A stretch of DNA of 64,000 nt from Sclerodactyla briareus (taxonomy: Eukaryota > Echinodermata > Holothuroidea > Dendrochirotida > Sclerodactylidae): assembly GCA_026419785.1 (NCBI GenBank), contig JAODTK010005550.1, positions 62,001-126,000 on the forward strand, read 5' to 3'. The notes beneath the pieces were generated by a model. That model was not told where the DNA came from. It was given only the letters and a program-made list of their open reading frames with translations, and did not search any database. The position numbers and the translations under genes were made by a program. This document shows, in pieces, positions 1 through 12,297 of this stretch; position 1 is the first letter of the stretch; the number at the start of each line of letters is the position of its first letter.

Positions 1-379
1 TTGTTATTATTAGACCAATGAAGTGGATATTAAAGAAAAATCGCGAGGTTAGGTGTACTTCCATCAATCATTTCTAACGTACACTTTGCTCACATGGTCA
101 CAAATCTTTTTAGGACCAATGCGCACTTTCGAACGAGGAACTATAGCATTGGAGAAACGCTAAAACCGCAAATACCTAAATTAATCCGGAACCCTAACGA
201 GGAACACGATCTACTAATCGTACAACGCGTGCCCAACAGGGAAAACCCTATAGGTCCACGGTGTTAAACTGGATCTGATAAAGCCTACAACGCACTATCT
301 GAAAGGTATTGAATGTGAGGCGACTGTCAGGAAAGAATCAAGCCCGCTCACGGCAGAGGCGTCCCGTAGCTAGTGGGGC
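1..379. other. unassigned left edge
   Basis: I see no coding motif, splice pair or repeat match here. Base composition is ordinary for the window. Confidence 0.4.
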
Positions 380-456
380 GCAGGGGAAGTGACAAGAAAT
401 CGGGAAATCGAGTCTCAAAAACGGGAAATGAAGGCAGGAGGGAAGGAAACAAAGAG
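380..456 (+). repeat. left part of a split dispersed repeat
   Basis: The stretch with gggaaatcgag and acgggaaatga matches 54460-54500, where the same phrases occur in the same order. The rest of the same repeat resumes at 2659, so a 2.2-kb element appears to have landed inside it. Only short similarity, so the outer limits are approximate. Confidence 0.5.
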
Positions 457-2658
457 CGACCGCCCCCAGTGTCTCGCATGGTTACGCGATCAGTGTTTTC
501 TTCTATTCGTCACAATGCAAACCAAGTACAACGAATTAATGAGTTCTTTAAGATTCTGGTATAGCATTTGACAGAAAAAGCCCAGTCCTACTAATCAGTG
601 ACCAATTTCAAATCCGTAAGGGAAGGATTATGACCATGGGCTACCTATAAGTTTTGTGGAAATGTGGACTAAGATTGCATAAATTATGGCAAAAGTAGGG
701 GCAATAATCACTTTCTGTTGAACCCATTTCTACAACTGCACTGATCTCATGACCAATTGTGAACCCCACTTAATACATTTCTGGAAATTCAACAAACTTG
801 AACATTGCCTGATCAAGCAATGTATACACACTGCATAACCATAGTGACTTGATCAATGTAAACATTTTGGCGAGACTAAAGGTAGACCACAAGCTCATTG
901 TGGACGCTAAGTCCTATCTCATAGTTTGTCTGTATATCCCGTGTCACCCATAAGTTCCATTAAATCACCAGCCCTCCCAACGGAGTTACGCCCCCCCCCC
1001 CCCCTTTTCCACAACCCAGAGTTACTGCCGGTAACCTGACCACCCTTCATTCTTGAGAGGTGCCTGGGAGAGTAAGAAAACAAATGACTGAGGTTCACAC
1101 TTGATATGGTCAGTGTAGTGGCCCAGAAGAGGTTATGACAGGCAGAAGTGAACTCAAGGTAAAAAGGCCGGTTTGACAATAGATGAAATTTCTGTCTGTT
1201 TCAGATAGGAATACTAGTTAAGATGCATGGAAATAACATGCCTGAGGAATTGAAGAGTAAAACACTCTGCAACATTTTGTTTATTGAGAGCAGAGAGAAT
1301 AACGTGATTTCAGCATAATGCTGAGTCAGCAGGGTGCCCAAGACTATACCATTTAAAAAGGTGGCGTACAGTCTCTGGAGGGTTGTTGCAGGAAATGTTA
1401 TTATTTGGCAGTTTTTGGTCCCAGAAGTGACCTTGAATGACCTTTGATGACCATAAGTTTCTAGGAAACGTTACCTTGATCCTATTGCAGATGTCCCAAC
1501 AATTTCAGCCCTATCACACACCCGTCACTAGAAATGCTTGAAGAATGGATTATTTTGGCAGTTTCTGGACCTCAAAAGGACCTTTGATGAATGGACGGTT
1601 TTTATGAAAAGTGCTTGCCTCCATGTGATGCACAACCAAAAGCTGATTTAAATCAGGTACACATGCTCTATGCCTATCGTCCGAAAGGTATTAAAATCGA
1701 CTTTTGGCCCTTGTAACTTGAAGCCCAGGGTGTCAGATCGAAAAGCAGGAGGTGCGTTTGTCTCTGTAGCAGCACACCGAGAACTAGCACATATCCCAAA
1801 CTCGACAGTTTCTATTTCTTGCCTGTACCCTAAAAGAAGCACCATTATTCTTGACATTTGACCTGTGGACCTTTGACTTGTTCTTTAGATGTTGTTTGAT
1901 ACACAGAACCTCAAAAAATTACCATGACGAATCTCTACGAGCACTCTTACTGCAGTCTTCCCCATGTTAATGGCCATTTTTAACAAAATTCGAAAATTGA
2001 GTATTTATGCAAATATTCACATTGAATGACCTAATTGACCTTTACACTGTTGTTAAATTATCGGGATAAAGGGGTACCATAGCCACACGCTTCATGAGGA
2101 TTCAGCCAACTTTAAAATATGCATAAATTAGCAAATGGAACTAGTAAAGCGGATTGTAACCTTAACTGAACCTTCGTGCCCTCGTCCCTACTGTAAAATT
2201 CATTGGGACTATAGATCCACCATCTCCACGAGTTTCGTCGAAACCAAAGAACTTCAAAAATTATCCAGCAATTATGCAAATTAGACTATTGTTAGCATAT
2301 ATCATGCCAGGATCAAATCAATTCGTTTGTACTCGTCATAGTTGTTATAACTCCGAGCGGCATCACCAATGCATTCACTGATCATGAGATACCTTGTACA
2401 CAAGCCCCGGGCCCAATTTATTAAATATGCAAATTGATGCAAATGAGTATGGTCTTTCGGGACGAAAAGTGGATGCCACGCGGCAAATCTCACCGGCCAC
2501 CTCCCAAAAAGGGTACCAGCAGGATGGCTGTCACGGTTCAAGAGATATCGAACCGCAAATACGCAACAGACGGACAGACGACAGACAGACAGACACACAC
2601 ACAAGACCGAGTGACCAAAACGCACTATGAATCTCCTTGAACAAAGTTCAGGCGAGAC
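457..2658 (+). mobile_element. GGCGAGAC-ended nonautonomous element, copy 1
   Basis: This 2.2-kb noncoding element begins CGACCGCCCCCAGTGTCTCGC and ends TTCAGGCGAGAC. The start recurs at 18728 and the end at 16617, 17710 and, diverged, 63546. An inner phrase (cctactaatcagtgaccaat) recurs near 17163 and 18852. The ends hold a short inverted match (GTCTCGC/GGCGAGAC). It is flanked by AAACAAAGAG on the left and AAACGAGGAG on the right, 8 of 10 alike, a likely target-site duplication. A C14 run lies at 991-1004. No transposase is present, so the class is open. Confidence 0.55.
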
Positions 2659-2960
2659 AAACGAGGAGAAATAACCGGGTATTGGACAAAACAAAACGTC
2701 TAGTAAATTTTGGGATGAATTTAATGATCGCGAAAATAAGTTGGCCCAAAAGGGCATTGAAGGGTCAGGGGGGCATGGAGAGTACGATGCTTCCCTCCTT
2801 CCCCCTCCTAGCTCATCACAGTCACAACCACGAGAGAACACACTATCACAAGCAACCGTTGCGGAGGAAACTCTGGACTTCGGGAAGAAATGGGGAGGAA
2901 ATCGCAAAATCGTCTTGCCCTTGCTGACGAACTCGAAAGGCTGGCTACGCTGCTGGTTTT
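2659..2960 (+). repeat. right part of the split dispersed repeat
   Basis: Related in order and content to 54540-54790: a phrase like gtggcccaacatggcattgagggg, C-rich tract, ctcatca, then ggctggctacgc near the end. It continues the repeat whose left part lies at 380-456. Confidence 0.45.
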
Positions 2961-5600
2961 CACGGTTCAATAAATTAGATGATATGCTATTGTGTCAAAG
3001 TCCAGGGATCCAACTGTCCACTCTATTCTAGTCGTACTAAGTACAAAACAATGAATCCAATCTCCCTGACGCCAATACCATCCTACCAACTTACTCCAGG
3101 ACTCCCCCCATACGGTACTATCACAATAACCCCAAAAAAAATTCCGAAAAGATCGATGAGCTTTTAATAACATGCAAACGTTGAATTAATGTTCGTGAAT
3201 GTGTTGAGGACGGTCGGTAACTGAGTGGCTTCGTGAGGGCGGTGAATTGTTCCAGTGGCTAGACCGCCTGGCCCGAAGGCATTATCAGCAAATTTCAGTT
3301 CCTCCTTTTAGAACGATAGGCGCCAAAGTTTGTCGTTCATCCGCTGTTGCAGCGATTGCCAGACTGAGCTCCGTCATGCCTCAATCTGCGATGCTGGGTC
3401 TGACTGGAACAAGATACCTGAGTTACAGACAGTGTGGCCATGTCATTTGGGTTTGGGGGGAAAATAACCAATTTTTTTCGCTGTTTCAAACAATATTTAT
3501 ATTATGGGTAAAACAGGTTTTCAACGCGGTAAAGCAACAGGCAGGGTCGTCGAATCGGAGCGAAACATCTGGGTAGAGAATAGACTGGCCGTGATACAAG
3601 AACTGATAAACCGAATATAGCCCTGGCTGGCGGACCGTGAAATCGGCTAGCGCGGACCGAACAATTTTTTTTTAACGAAATGAATGACTCTCAAGTCACC
3701 GGAAAGAGCCTCCCTAGCTGGCGAAGGGCGTTTAATTGCCGTCTAGCTCGGCGTTTAACTGCCGAGCATTCACAAGTTCGAGCATTTCATGATATTTCTC
3801 GGAAGGGGGGGGTTGCTCAGGATTGATTAAAGTTTCCTCTCCTTCACCCCCTCTTTCCGGCTCCGCGCACTGCATCGGGTGCATTTTAGGTGCAATGTGC
3901 CGAAGTATTGGAACAACCGGTGCATGGTACCGCCAAGTTATGTTAGCGGGTGCCGGGATTGATTCATGGTCACACTATGATGCCACTAATTGATGATCAG
4001 TTTATCGATCGAGTGACAAGACCCATCAGGGCATAGGAGAAAAGGTACGCATCGCCACAGAGAAGTCCCCAACCAATTCGTGCTACGCATTCAACTCACA
4101 ATAGGTCAATATGCATTGAAGCATCGCAGGCTCGGGCCAAGGTCTCAAGTTATACCACGAGCTGTTGATTAGGCTAGCAACCATTGTTATTCTGCCCAAC
4201 CGTTGAGAAGACTGATGTTTCAATGACGAAAACCGCCGAATGGACTTTCTTCCAGCATGGCCTAAAAAATGGTGTTTCATTGCTTAGGTCAGTTAGGACA
4301 GTCTGCGGTTATCAGGGGTGATTGCAGTATAATGCGGATTTAACGTTAGTACCTGTACACCAATGCAGGGCTGATCGCAACGTTAAGAGGTGTGTATGTA
4401 TACTTTACGTCTTTAAACCTCACGGCTTGACTACGGTCGAGGAGAGATACCATACAATTTTACATCCAACATGTATCAAAATCTTAAACAAAGAATAACA
4501 AATTTAAATGAGATAAGCCTCCGTTTAAAGTAAAGTAATCCTGTAAAAAAAACATTACTTTTGGACATTCTAACTGTTGAAGTCTTCGGACATAAACCAC
4601 CCACGCACCGTTTCTGATTCCGCAAGTGGTATAAATCTTCCAATACGTTATATTGCAGATAAGCGTGTTCAAGTTCACGCCGTAGAGGGCACCACGTGAA
4701 CATTCAGGAACAAGCTGGTCAATGAAAAAAATTGCGCTCTGATGATTGAGTAACCCTGTAACAGATGGGGACTTTGGTTGAGTGGGGTATGATTGAAAAG
4801 CGTTCCGAAAGAAGAAAAAGAACGTGGACTTGATGTTATTCACGTGTGATTACTAACAATTCGTTTGAGTCAAATAGAATATCTCAACAAGAAAACCTAC
4901 TAGAATTTTCAAATTTGGGCCAGAGGTTATGATAGTCCCTCCCACTTTACATATAGGTTTACAATAAGTCCCGACGGTCGGCTGTGAGCAGCCACGCTGA
5001 TCAATAAAGTTCATGGTTCCTTGTGGACTTACTTGGCTTTCTGAACAGTGGAATTCAAATCAAATCAGACTGTAAAAAGTTTGAAAATTGCGTTGCACTT
5101 TCATTACTTAAATGGTACGAAACCTCTCCGGGTAGCCCAATATCAATTGACAATACGTATTCACGAGTAACAATGGGTATTGACAATAATACTGGTTATG
5201 AACATAAACATTATACCAGTTGGGAGGGGAGGAGAGAACGTTTCGCCAGAACCATGAAAAGTTCCCCGCTTTGGACTGCGAGCACAATGTTACTATTCAG
5301 CCCTCGGCGAAATTCGACGGCAAACAAACGCCGCTGTCTCTTTTTTAATACAGGTTTCCTTGGTTACAACCTAACGGTATGAGGAATTTGCTGAAATTGA
5401 AAGTGATTGTGGTCCGTATCGAATGCTCTATACACCCGCTGTGCGCTCATCATGATGTATCAGGGACCGCAAATTTCCCTGGTTATCGGAGAAAAATCTC
5501 ATGAACGACACTTATGAAGCAGGTCAATATATATTCATTCATTGCCCGAGGCTGTAGTTTTACGAAATTCCGTTTTCCCACAGGCTGACAAATAGGGGAA
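2961..5600. other. no gene recognised
   Basis: Several open frames of 60-120 codons occur on both strands, none with a recognisable motif. A 20-base match around 4977-4996 links it to the dispersed repeat at 25270 and 62000. An open frame of 119 codons at 5023-5382 lies before the receptor-like TM1 segment but shows no domain. Confidence 0.4.
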
Positions 5601-5617
5601 TACAAACATATGATCCC

Positions 5618-5716
5618 ATGGAGGCCACCGAGGCGGGCGTCGTGATTCTATACTCTGTCATAAATGTAGGCATATTGCTAAACAATATAGCCGTGATAGT
5701 GGTAAGAAGTCGCGGA
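5618..5716 (+). CDS. possible receptor TM1 exon
   Basis: The short frame starting at ATG 5618 encodes a hydrophobic run of about 22 residues, VVILYSVINVGILLNNIAVI, followed by VVRSRG. The LLNN-IAV spacing and the basic residues after the hydrophobic run look like TM1 and the first intracellular loop of a class A receptor. A GTAAGA that could be a splice donor lies just after the membrane segment. No TM2 was found downstream. It is not obviously the same family as the receptors at 35.8 and 41.5 kb. A chance hydrophobic frame cannot be excluded. Confidence 0.3.
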
Positions 5717-6008
5717 GAAGAGATCACTTGTACCGGTTACAGTCTGGCAGGAAACGCCACGAGACTTGAGGTGTTCACTGATCGGCTATTTCTTGTTCCC
5801 AGTTTAGAGGCAGCATGAGGCACGAAGGAGACTACTTATACACCGAGAGACAGGGTGACGTCACCCAATACTCAGGGAAACCGGTCGTGGTGAAATTCCC
5901 AAAGCTCTGGGAGCATTTGACAGCGAGACAGAAGCGGGAAAACCTGATTGACCGGGGGTCATATCCCGGCAAGCCTAGGATACGTCAGAGGTAGGTTGCA
6001 TGTACGTA

Positions 6009-6214
6009 CAATGTTGGAACGTTGGGAAAGTATTCACAACCTCAAAGTTGGACAAAAATTGACCAACTGTTGATGATCCGTTCCAATGTTAAATGAGCCA
6101 TGGGCTCAACATGAGATTTTGTCTTTTGATTGGTCATTTGGGTTTTACCCAACTTTTTTGAGGTTGCTGAATACTTGTCCATCCTTTCAATATTTGCCCA
6201 ATTTTCTTACAGTG
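6009..6214. mobile_element. TA-flanked MITE (Tc1/mariner-type), copy 1
   Basis: The ends are inverted: left CAATGTTGGAACG...AGTATTCACAACCTCAAAGTTGG, right the complement of CACTGTAAG...AGTATTCAGCAACCTCAAA. TA dinucleotides flank it at 6007-6008 and 6215-6216. The second copy lies at 8049-8223. No coding capacity. Confidence 0.65.
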
Positions 6215-6216
6215 TA

Positions 6217-7689
6217 TAGAGTTAGTACTAAAAGTGTTCGAATAGGATTGCAACCCCTCGTAAACCCTCGTGCGTAACCGAAAAAAACCCCGTCGCTCCC
6301 CAACCCAGTCGACGCTACCCATTCTGCAATTGAACATTAAGCCAATAGGCCGCTCACAGCTCCAGTAATAATGGGTTAATAATGATATTGTGTCAAAGGT
6401 CCTAAGGGTACACTGGCCGCTCGATGTTGCACGTACAGTGTGTAAAATAATCTTTTGGAACTCCGCTGGTGCGCTGGTAGCCTGCTGAAACAGGCGTTCG
6501 ACTCTGTTCACCTCGTGTCAGCCATTATTCATGTCATTGTGCAGAATGATCCTTTAACCTGTTAACCAACCAGGGTGATTTGCCTAAACAACCGCCTATG
6601 CGACTTCGTTCCGTTCGCTGTCGAACTGAATCATGAGCGGGACTGTGGGCGGTGCAACGTCAACGTTGATTGCGCAATCGGAGATTCTCTCTTTTACTAA
6701 ATTACGGGAAACGGCCATGCCTGCTGGAAAAGTACTCTATTGATTTAACTATCATGTTTAAGACAACCTCCAACCTAGTTTGGGCATACGTTAAAGGTGC
6801 GTTATCCTTTTTAATTCCCATTTGAAGGATTCATATTTTTTCTGACTCGTGCGGCCATACTAAACAATCCGCAATACGCCTGCGCATAGCTTAATAGTGG
6901 CTTCGGTTCATTTCAGGCTTCAAATGCTCCTTTCCGTTAATTCTCATGTTCGGTATTGTAAAAGGTTATTGAAAGTCTCTCGTAAATATTAATGACCAAA
7001 TATGGGGGTCGATTCTCCGCGGATCATTCAGAGTTGCCCCCATCCATATCACGCCCGTGTGCTATGATGCCTGACCTCTACGTCACTTCGATCGTAATGA
7101 GCAGAATTCCCATAATGACCGTGGTATATACTAAAGAGTGATAGCCCCCTCTATTTCAGGAACGGCTTCCTCATAGCTAGTGCGGTGGAGGAAACTACAC
7201 ATTCTACCAGCACAGCGTTCATCATCAATATGATATCCGAAAAGATGGGATGACTTGTCTGCGTTCTCAAAGAGGTGTGCTAGTTAAAATGTAGGCCCGT
7301 AATGAAAGAGTAATAGGGAGAATCTCGTCTTTGCCCTGGAGCTATCAGTATAGTAATGGGGAGCATGCCGAGTTACAACGTGAAAAGGCTTATACTTTTC
7401 CAAGACACTTCCAACTGTTGCCACGAGCGACTTGAAGGGGGGGGGCGGGGCGCGTACTCCAATAAATATTCGTGACAGATACTGCCTAACGCCTGGTGTT
7501 GCGGTGGTGCGTTGCGGTACATTAACCCCCCCCTTCCCCCAGGAAAAGTGAACGGAAAACTACTGACCGCATCGCAGTCTATGGCAGTCGATGAAAATAC
7601 ACGGTTCTATATACTACTGTGTTTGAATACTAAATACAGCGGTCAATTGATAAACGTGTTCAGAGTGTGGGTTAGAAGAGTGGTGTCAA
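6217..7689. other. no gene recognised
   Basis: A phrase near 6379-6440 (aatgatattgtgtcaaagg and following) recurs in diverged form near 53971-54030, so at least part is a dispersed repeat. Nothing else is supported. Confidence 0.35.
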
Positions 7690-7945
7690 GGTCAGTGGCC
7701 TAACGTACCCAAAAAAAAAAGGGGGGGCAGAACCCCCCCTCAAAAACTGATTTTTGTTTGCAGTTCAGTAGAGGTCTTGCAGCTGTTATTCAACAAATAT
7801 TTCAGCAGCAATGTGTCTCGGGCCTAATAAATATGACTTATTTGCCAATAGGGAGGGTGAGGCCATTAATGAGGGCGCACTTCCCTGGGGTGACGACTCA
7901 ACCCCCCCCCCCTCCCCCCAAGACAAATCTCCCGGTAAGCGCCTG
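7690..7945 (+). repeat. dispersed C/G-tract repeat, forward copy
   Basis: The block from GTACCC...A10...G7...CAGAACCCCCC to a C11 run (7902-7912) and acaaatctc matches 38340-38615 in inverted orientation, including ctgatttttg..gcagttcagtagagg and gcgcacttcccctggg. Both copies carry long G or C runs at the same positions. Confidence 0.6.
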
Positions 7946-8048
7946 ACATCGGCAGTTCGAAGTTGAACGAGCAGTGTGCAGGACGATCCTCCGGAGCTCC
8001 ACTGATGAAATACACCACAAACAAACTTTGCAGAGAAAAAAATATATA

Positions 8049-8223
8049 CACTGTTAGAAGTTGAGCAAGTAATCAACAACCTCAAAAGTTAAGCAAAAAT
8101 TGACCAACTATTGATGGGGGCATACGCTTAACATAAATTTGTCTATTGATTGGTCATTTCGGTTTCACCCAACTTTTGAGATTGCTGAATATTTGCCTTT
8201 TATACTATACTTTTTTAACAGTG
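8049..8223. mobile_element. TA-flanked MITE (Tc1/mariner-type), copy 2
   Basis: The ends are TA|CACTGT and ACAGTG|TA. Internal arms are inverted: aacaacctcaaaagtt against aacttttgagattgctg, and aattgaccaa against ttggtcattt. It is 175 bp, noncoding, and close to 6009-6214. Confidence 0.7.
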
Positions 8224-8745
8224 TAATCAGATAAGATGGGCACTGAAATGGAGCAATAACACAGAAGCTGACAGATGTTTGAGAATAGAATATTGAAAAG
8301 GTTTATGATGGCAGGTCCTATTGCCTTGAGTTACAAACAGAGGTGTAGCAGTATGAATGAATGCAAAAGTCACCTGCAAATATCTCCTAAAATAGACTTG
8401 CAGACGGATTGCTGAACCCATGAAATAGTTCTTGTAACCGAGTAGTATAGGAGGCTCAAAAAATAGTCCAAGAGGTATTATCGTCATAACACCCAGAGAA
8501 TAATGGAACGTGTGTTTTGCCGTTTGCATGTGGAAGCTTATAGGGGCACTGTCGTCTGTTAGCAAGACGACAGTGCTACTTTAATCTGTCGTTTCCACTG
8601 ATCATGTGCGAACTGTGCGACTGTGATCATCCCACAGTACAACTAGAAAATGTCGGCGGGTAAACCGCCAGACGTATATATCCCCGCATCTCTTATTCAA
8701 GGAAATTCGGGTGAACATGAAACCGGACAATATTCGTAGAAAGAA

Positions 8746-10375
8746 AGACTCAACCTTTAACCACATGACCACCCGACAGAGGTCAAATTCAGGTCAGAGG
8801 TCACACACATGCAAGTCACCCCGTATATCCACAATGGTGAACCATCCAGCCTTCGCAGATGTTCAATTCTCCCATATAGCCAAAAAACAGTTTTTGACCC
8901 CTAAGTGACCTCGAATGACCTTTAATGATATGACAGTTTTTATGAGAATTGTTACTCTCCATGTGATACATCCACTCCTAGGAGCATTTTGCATTCTGAT
9001 GAACACACCCAGTGCTATTGCTTGAAAAGTACTAAAATCAGTTTTTGACCCCTAAGTGACCTTTAATGACCTTCAATGACATGGGGTTTTTTATGAAAAA
9101 TGTTACACTCCATGTGATGCATCCACTCCTAGAAGCATATTGCATTCCAATGAACAGTCCCAATGTTATTGCGAAAAAGGTATAAAATTGAACTTTGACG
9201 GCCTTAAAACTACCAAAGTATGTGTTCCGAATCAAGCGGGAGTTGTTTCCCTCCGGAGAGCACACAACGCTCTATCACAGATCCAAAAATAACCATTTCT
9301 ATTTTTTCTGCCCGGAACTCTTAAATAAGCCCTTTATTCAAGATTCGACCTTAAACCACACATGACCCACCCGCAGAGGTCAATTCAGGTCAGAGGTCAC
9401 ACACATGCAGTCAACAAGTATATCACAATGGTGAACCATCCAGCCTTCGCAGATACTCAATTCTCCGATTTATAGCCAAAAAACATTTTTTAAAACCCTA
9501 AGTGACCTCGAATGACCTTTAATGATATGACAGTTTTTATGAGAATTGTTACTCTCCATGTGATACAATCACTCCTAGGAGCATTTTGCATTCTGATGAA
9601 CACACCCAGTGCTATTGCCGAAAAAGTACTAAAATCAATTTTTTTACCCTAAGTGACCTTTAATGACCTTCAATGACATGCGAGTTTTATGAAAAATGTT
9701 ACACTCCATGTGATGCATCCACTCCTAGTCGCATATTGCATTCCAATGAACAAGTTCAATGTTATTGCGAAAAAGGTATAAAATTGAACTTTGACCCCTT
9801 ATAACTACCAAAGTAACCGATCGAAGCGGGAGTTGTTTCCCTCCATAAGCACACAACCTCTATCAATATCCAAAACTACCCATTTCTATTTTTTTCTGCC
9901 CGTAACTCCTTAAATAGCAACATTTCATTCCAGATTCGACCTTTAACCACATGACCACCCGAAAGAGGTCAAATTCAGGTCAGAGGTCACACACATGCAA
10001 GTCAACATTATATCACAATGGTGAACCATCCAGCCTTCGCAGATACTCAATTCTCCGATTATAGCCCCAAACCAGTTTTTGACCCCTAAGTGCCTCGATG
10101 ACCTTTATGAATGCAGTTTTTAATGGAACTTGTTACTCTCCATGTGATACATCCACTCCTAGGAGCATTTTGCATTCTGATGAACACACCCAGTGCTATT
10201 GCCGAAAAAGTACTAAAATCAGTTTTTGACCCCTAAGTGACCTTTAATGACCTTCAATGACATGGGGTTTTTTATGAAAAATGTTACACTCCATGTGATG
10301 CATCCACTCCTAGAAGCATATTGCATTCCAATGAACAGTCCAATGTTATTGCGAAAAAAGTATTAAACTCATCAT
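8746..10375. repeat. tandem array, about 593-bp unit
   Basis: Two full units (8746-9339 and 9340-9932) and a partial third each begin with a phrase like gattcgacctttaaccacat. Each unit holds two diverged sub-repeats of about 150 bp starting tttttgacccctaagtgacc and ending near gcattctgatgaaca or gcattccaatgaaca. Copies differ by many one-base insertions and losses as well as substitutions. Confidence 0.85.
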
Positions 10376-11116
10376 TTTGACTGATCAGGACAACTAATAT
10401 GCAAATTAGTCCCACGAATTTACCCTCAGTGATCTTGATGCTATTGAATAAGTTTATCAGGACTGGTAGTAGTCTTTTCTATCCCCAAAGTTTCGGGTCA
10501 AAATCTCTAAAAGCTGAGAAAATAATTGCATTAATTATTCTAATTATGCAAACGAATATGTAAATTAAACACACGTAATGACCTTCAGTGATTTCAACGC
10601 AATTGAATAAATTTATCGGGATGTTAGAAGGTCCTACTCCCTAAGTTTCGTGAGAATCCAACAAGTTGATAAATTTGCCTAATTGCTAATTGGGCCAACT
10701 ATTATGCAAATTAGTCATGCAAGAGCCTCCAGTGACCTCGGCCACATTAGAAAAATTCATACAGATAGTAGGCCCTATTTACCAAGTTCCATGAATATCC
10801 AAATGGAAGGTTGAAAAATCAATAACATTAGGCTCATTAGGTATGCCAAAGAATGCAAACTTGACCTCGCATGACCTTGAAAAATGTTGCCATGTTTTTC
10901 GGTTCCAACACCTACCCCCTCCACCCACGTTTCGTGGGTAAATCGCACAAACTTGAAAATTTTGCAGAAAACCTGCGAAATAGAGGGCCGCAAATATACG
11001 ATATAACCCCATTTTCCGAACTTAAATCCCAGATTTTTTACTCATACGGAACATGTTTAACCAAGTTTTGGTGTCATCGTAAAGTTGTTGACGAATGAGA
11101 GCACTAACGCCTAACG

Positions 11117-11183
11117 TTTCCGGCGGCGGCGGCGGAGACGGCGGCGGCGGCGGAGACGGCGGCGGCGGCGGCGGCGGAGACGG
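11117..11183. repeat. GGC/GGCGGAGAC compound microsatellite
   Basis: A run of ggc triplets broken by agac lies just inside the 5' end of the Helitron-like element; the same position in other copies holds gccgccgcc, so the tract belongs to the family. Confidence 0.85.
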
Positions 11184-11237
11184 CGTGGACACGGTCAAAC
11201 ATATATCCCCGAACACTTATCAGTGTTGGGCGGGAGA

Positions 11238-12297
11238 TAATTAGCCTAGTCGCCTGTTCGCATCATAGCCGAGTTTGAGCCTTGAAGGAAAGCGAAACGA
11301 CTGCCGATCATTACACTGAATTCCCAGATGCCACCATACCTTTTTCAACCGTGTTGTCACTGTCCAAAAGAACCCAACTATGTGTAGTGATTCCTTGCCA
11401 TTTTTTTTCAATGTAATCTACTCATTTTTTTGTAGCAGAAGGTTACACCAAGGATCACCTAAAATGCGAATATTTATTCTGAGCAGGCAAGTGCAGAATA
11501 ATTAATTAACAGAACAACAGCCGGGATGTGCTCTGTCAAGTTGAGTGTCAAGTAGCACGCCCCCTCCTTTGGCCATTAACCACATGCAAATGATACCTTG
11601 TGCCTATAATTTCGGACATGGTAGAGTTTTTTTACCTGCATGTTTATGCTGGTAATGAACAATCACAATACCCTGTTGGATATGTAATATTAAAACACTT
11701 GGTTCACTCCAGGATTGAAAACAATATTGACAAAAAGTTAACGACTGTCAATACAGTGGGCGTTAGGCTATTGACCTTTTTACTCCTCTCATTTCAACGC
11801 TCGCTGAAAATCAATTAGTGAGACATTCCAAAGGAATTTACCTTACGAAAATAGAACTAACGAAAAATGTCAACAGGACTAAATTTGTACTGTCGTCCGA
11901 GAGTTCACAGCCAACATATTTGGGCAAAGTTTTGTTTTATGCATCCCTGCAATGATATTCCCGAGCTCTACCGATCTCCGATAAAATGAAAGTAGATTCC
12001 CGGTCGGTCGGACAGTTGCCACAAAATATAGTAATCTATCTGACTTCAATTCTTCTACACACACCCACACACACACACACAAAAGAGAAGGGGGGGGGGG
12101 GGGGGGTAATCGCAGATAGGCTACCTGGTTGATTAACGTATACATACATGGGATTTAAATGGTGCAGATTGGGTACGGTGACGGCGGGACCTGATTGACT
12201 TCCAGGAAAACCCTGTAGGTTCTTTTTTTTTTCTCAATAGGCATATTGGGGAAATTTCTGAGTATAAGCGTACGTGATGTTTCCTTTTCCTCAACAG
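11238..12297. other. no gene recognised; CA and G tracts
   Basis: A CA tract (about 12057-12080) is followed by a G17 run at 12090-12106. The end of this stretch has a pyrimidine-rich run and AG at 12296-12297, the acceptor of the next exon. Confidence 0.5.

Larger units (their letters stand above)
8643..11237 (-). mobile_element. Helitron-like nonautonomous element, long copy
   Basis: On the - strand it starts TCTCCC after an A and ends CTAG before a T, the A-T insertion rule of Helitrons. About 20 bases before CTAG is a hairpin, GGCGGTTTACCCGCC, and the 5' end holds a second inverted repeat (AACACT..AGTGTT). The ends match shorter copies at 13821-14323, 32319-32597 and 33091-33715. The interior holds a tandem array (8746-10375), AT-rich phrases around atgcaaattag, and a GGC-rich tract. 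No Rep/helicase coding region is visible. Confidence 0.6.

Noticed and set aside
1648-1861. Overlapping frames of 63-69 codons on both strands
   Set aside because: They lie within the repeat module also found in the tandem array at 8746-10375.
3190-3300. tRNA-like stretch
   Set aside because: The A-box match fails at a conserved place and no B box follows at the right distance.
8746-10375. CRISPR-like array
   Set aside because: Units are about 593 bp, diverged throughout, with no short constant repeat and unique spacers.
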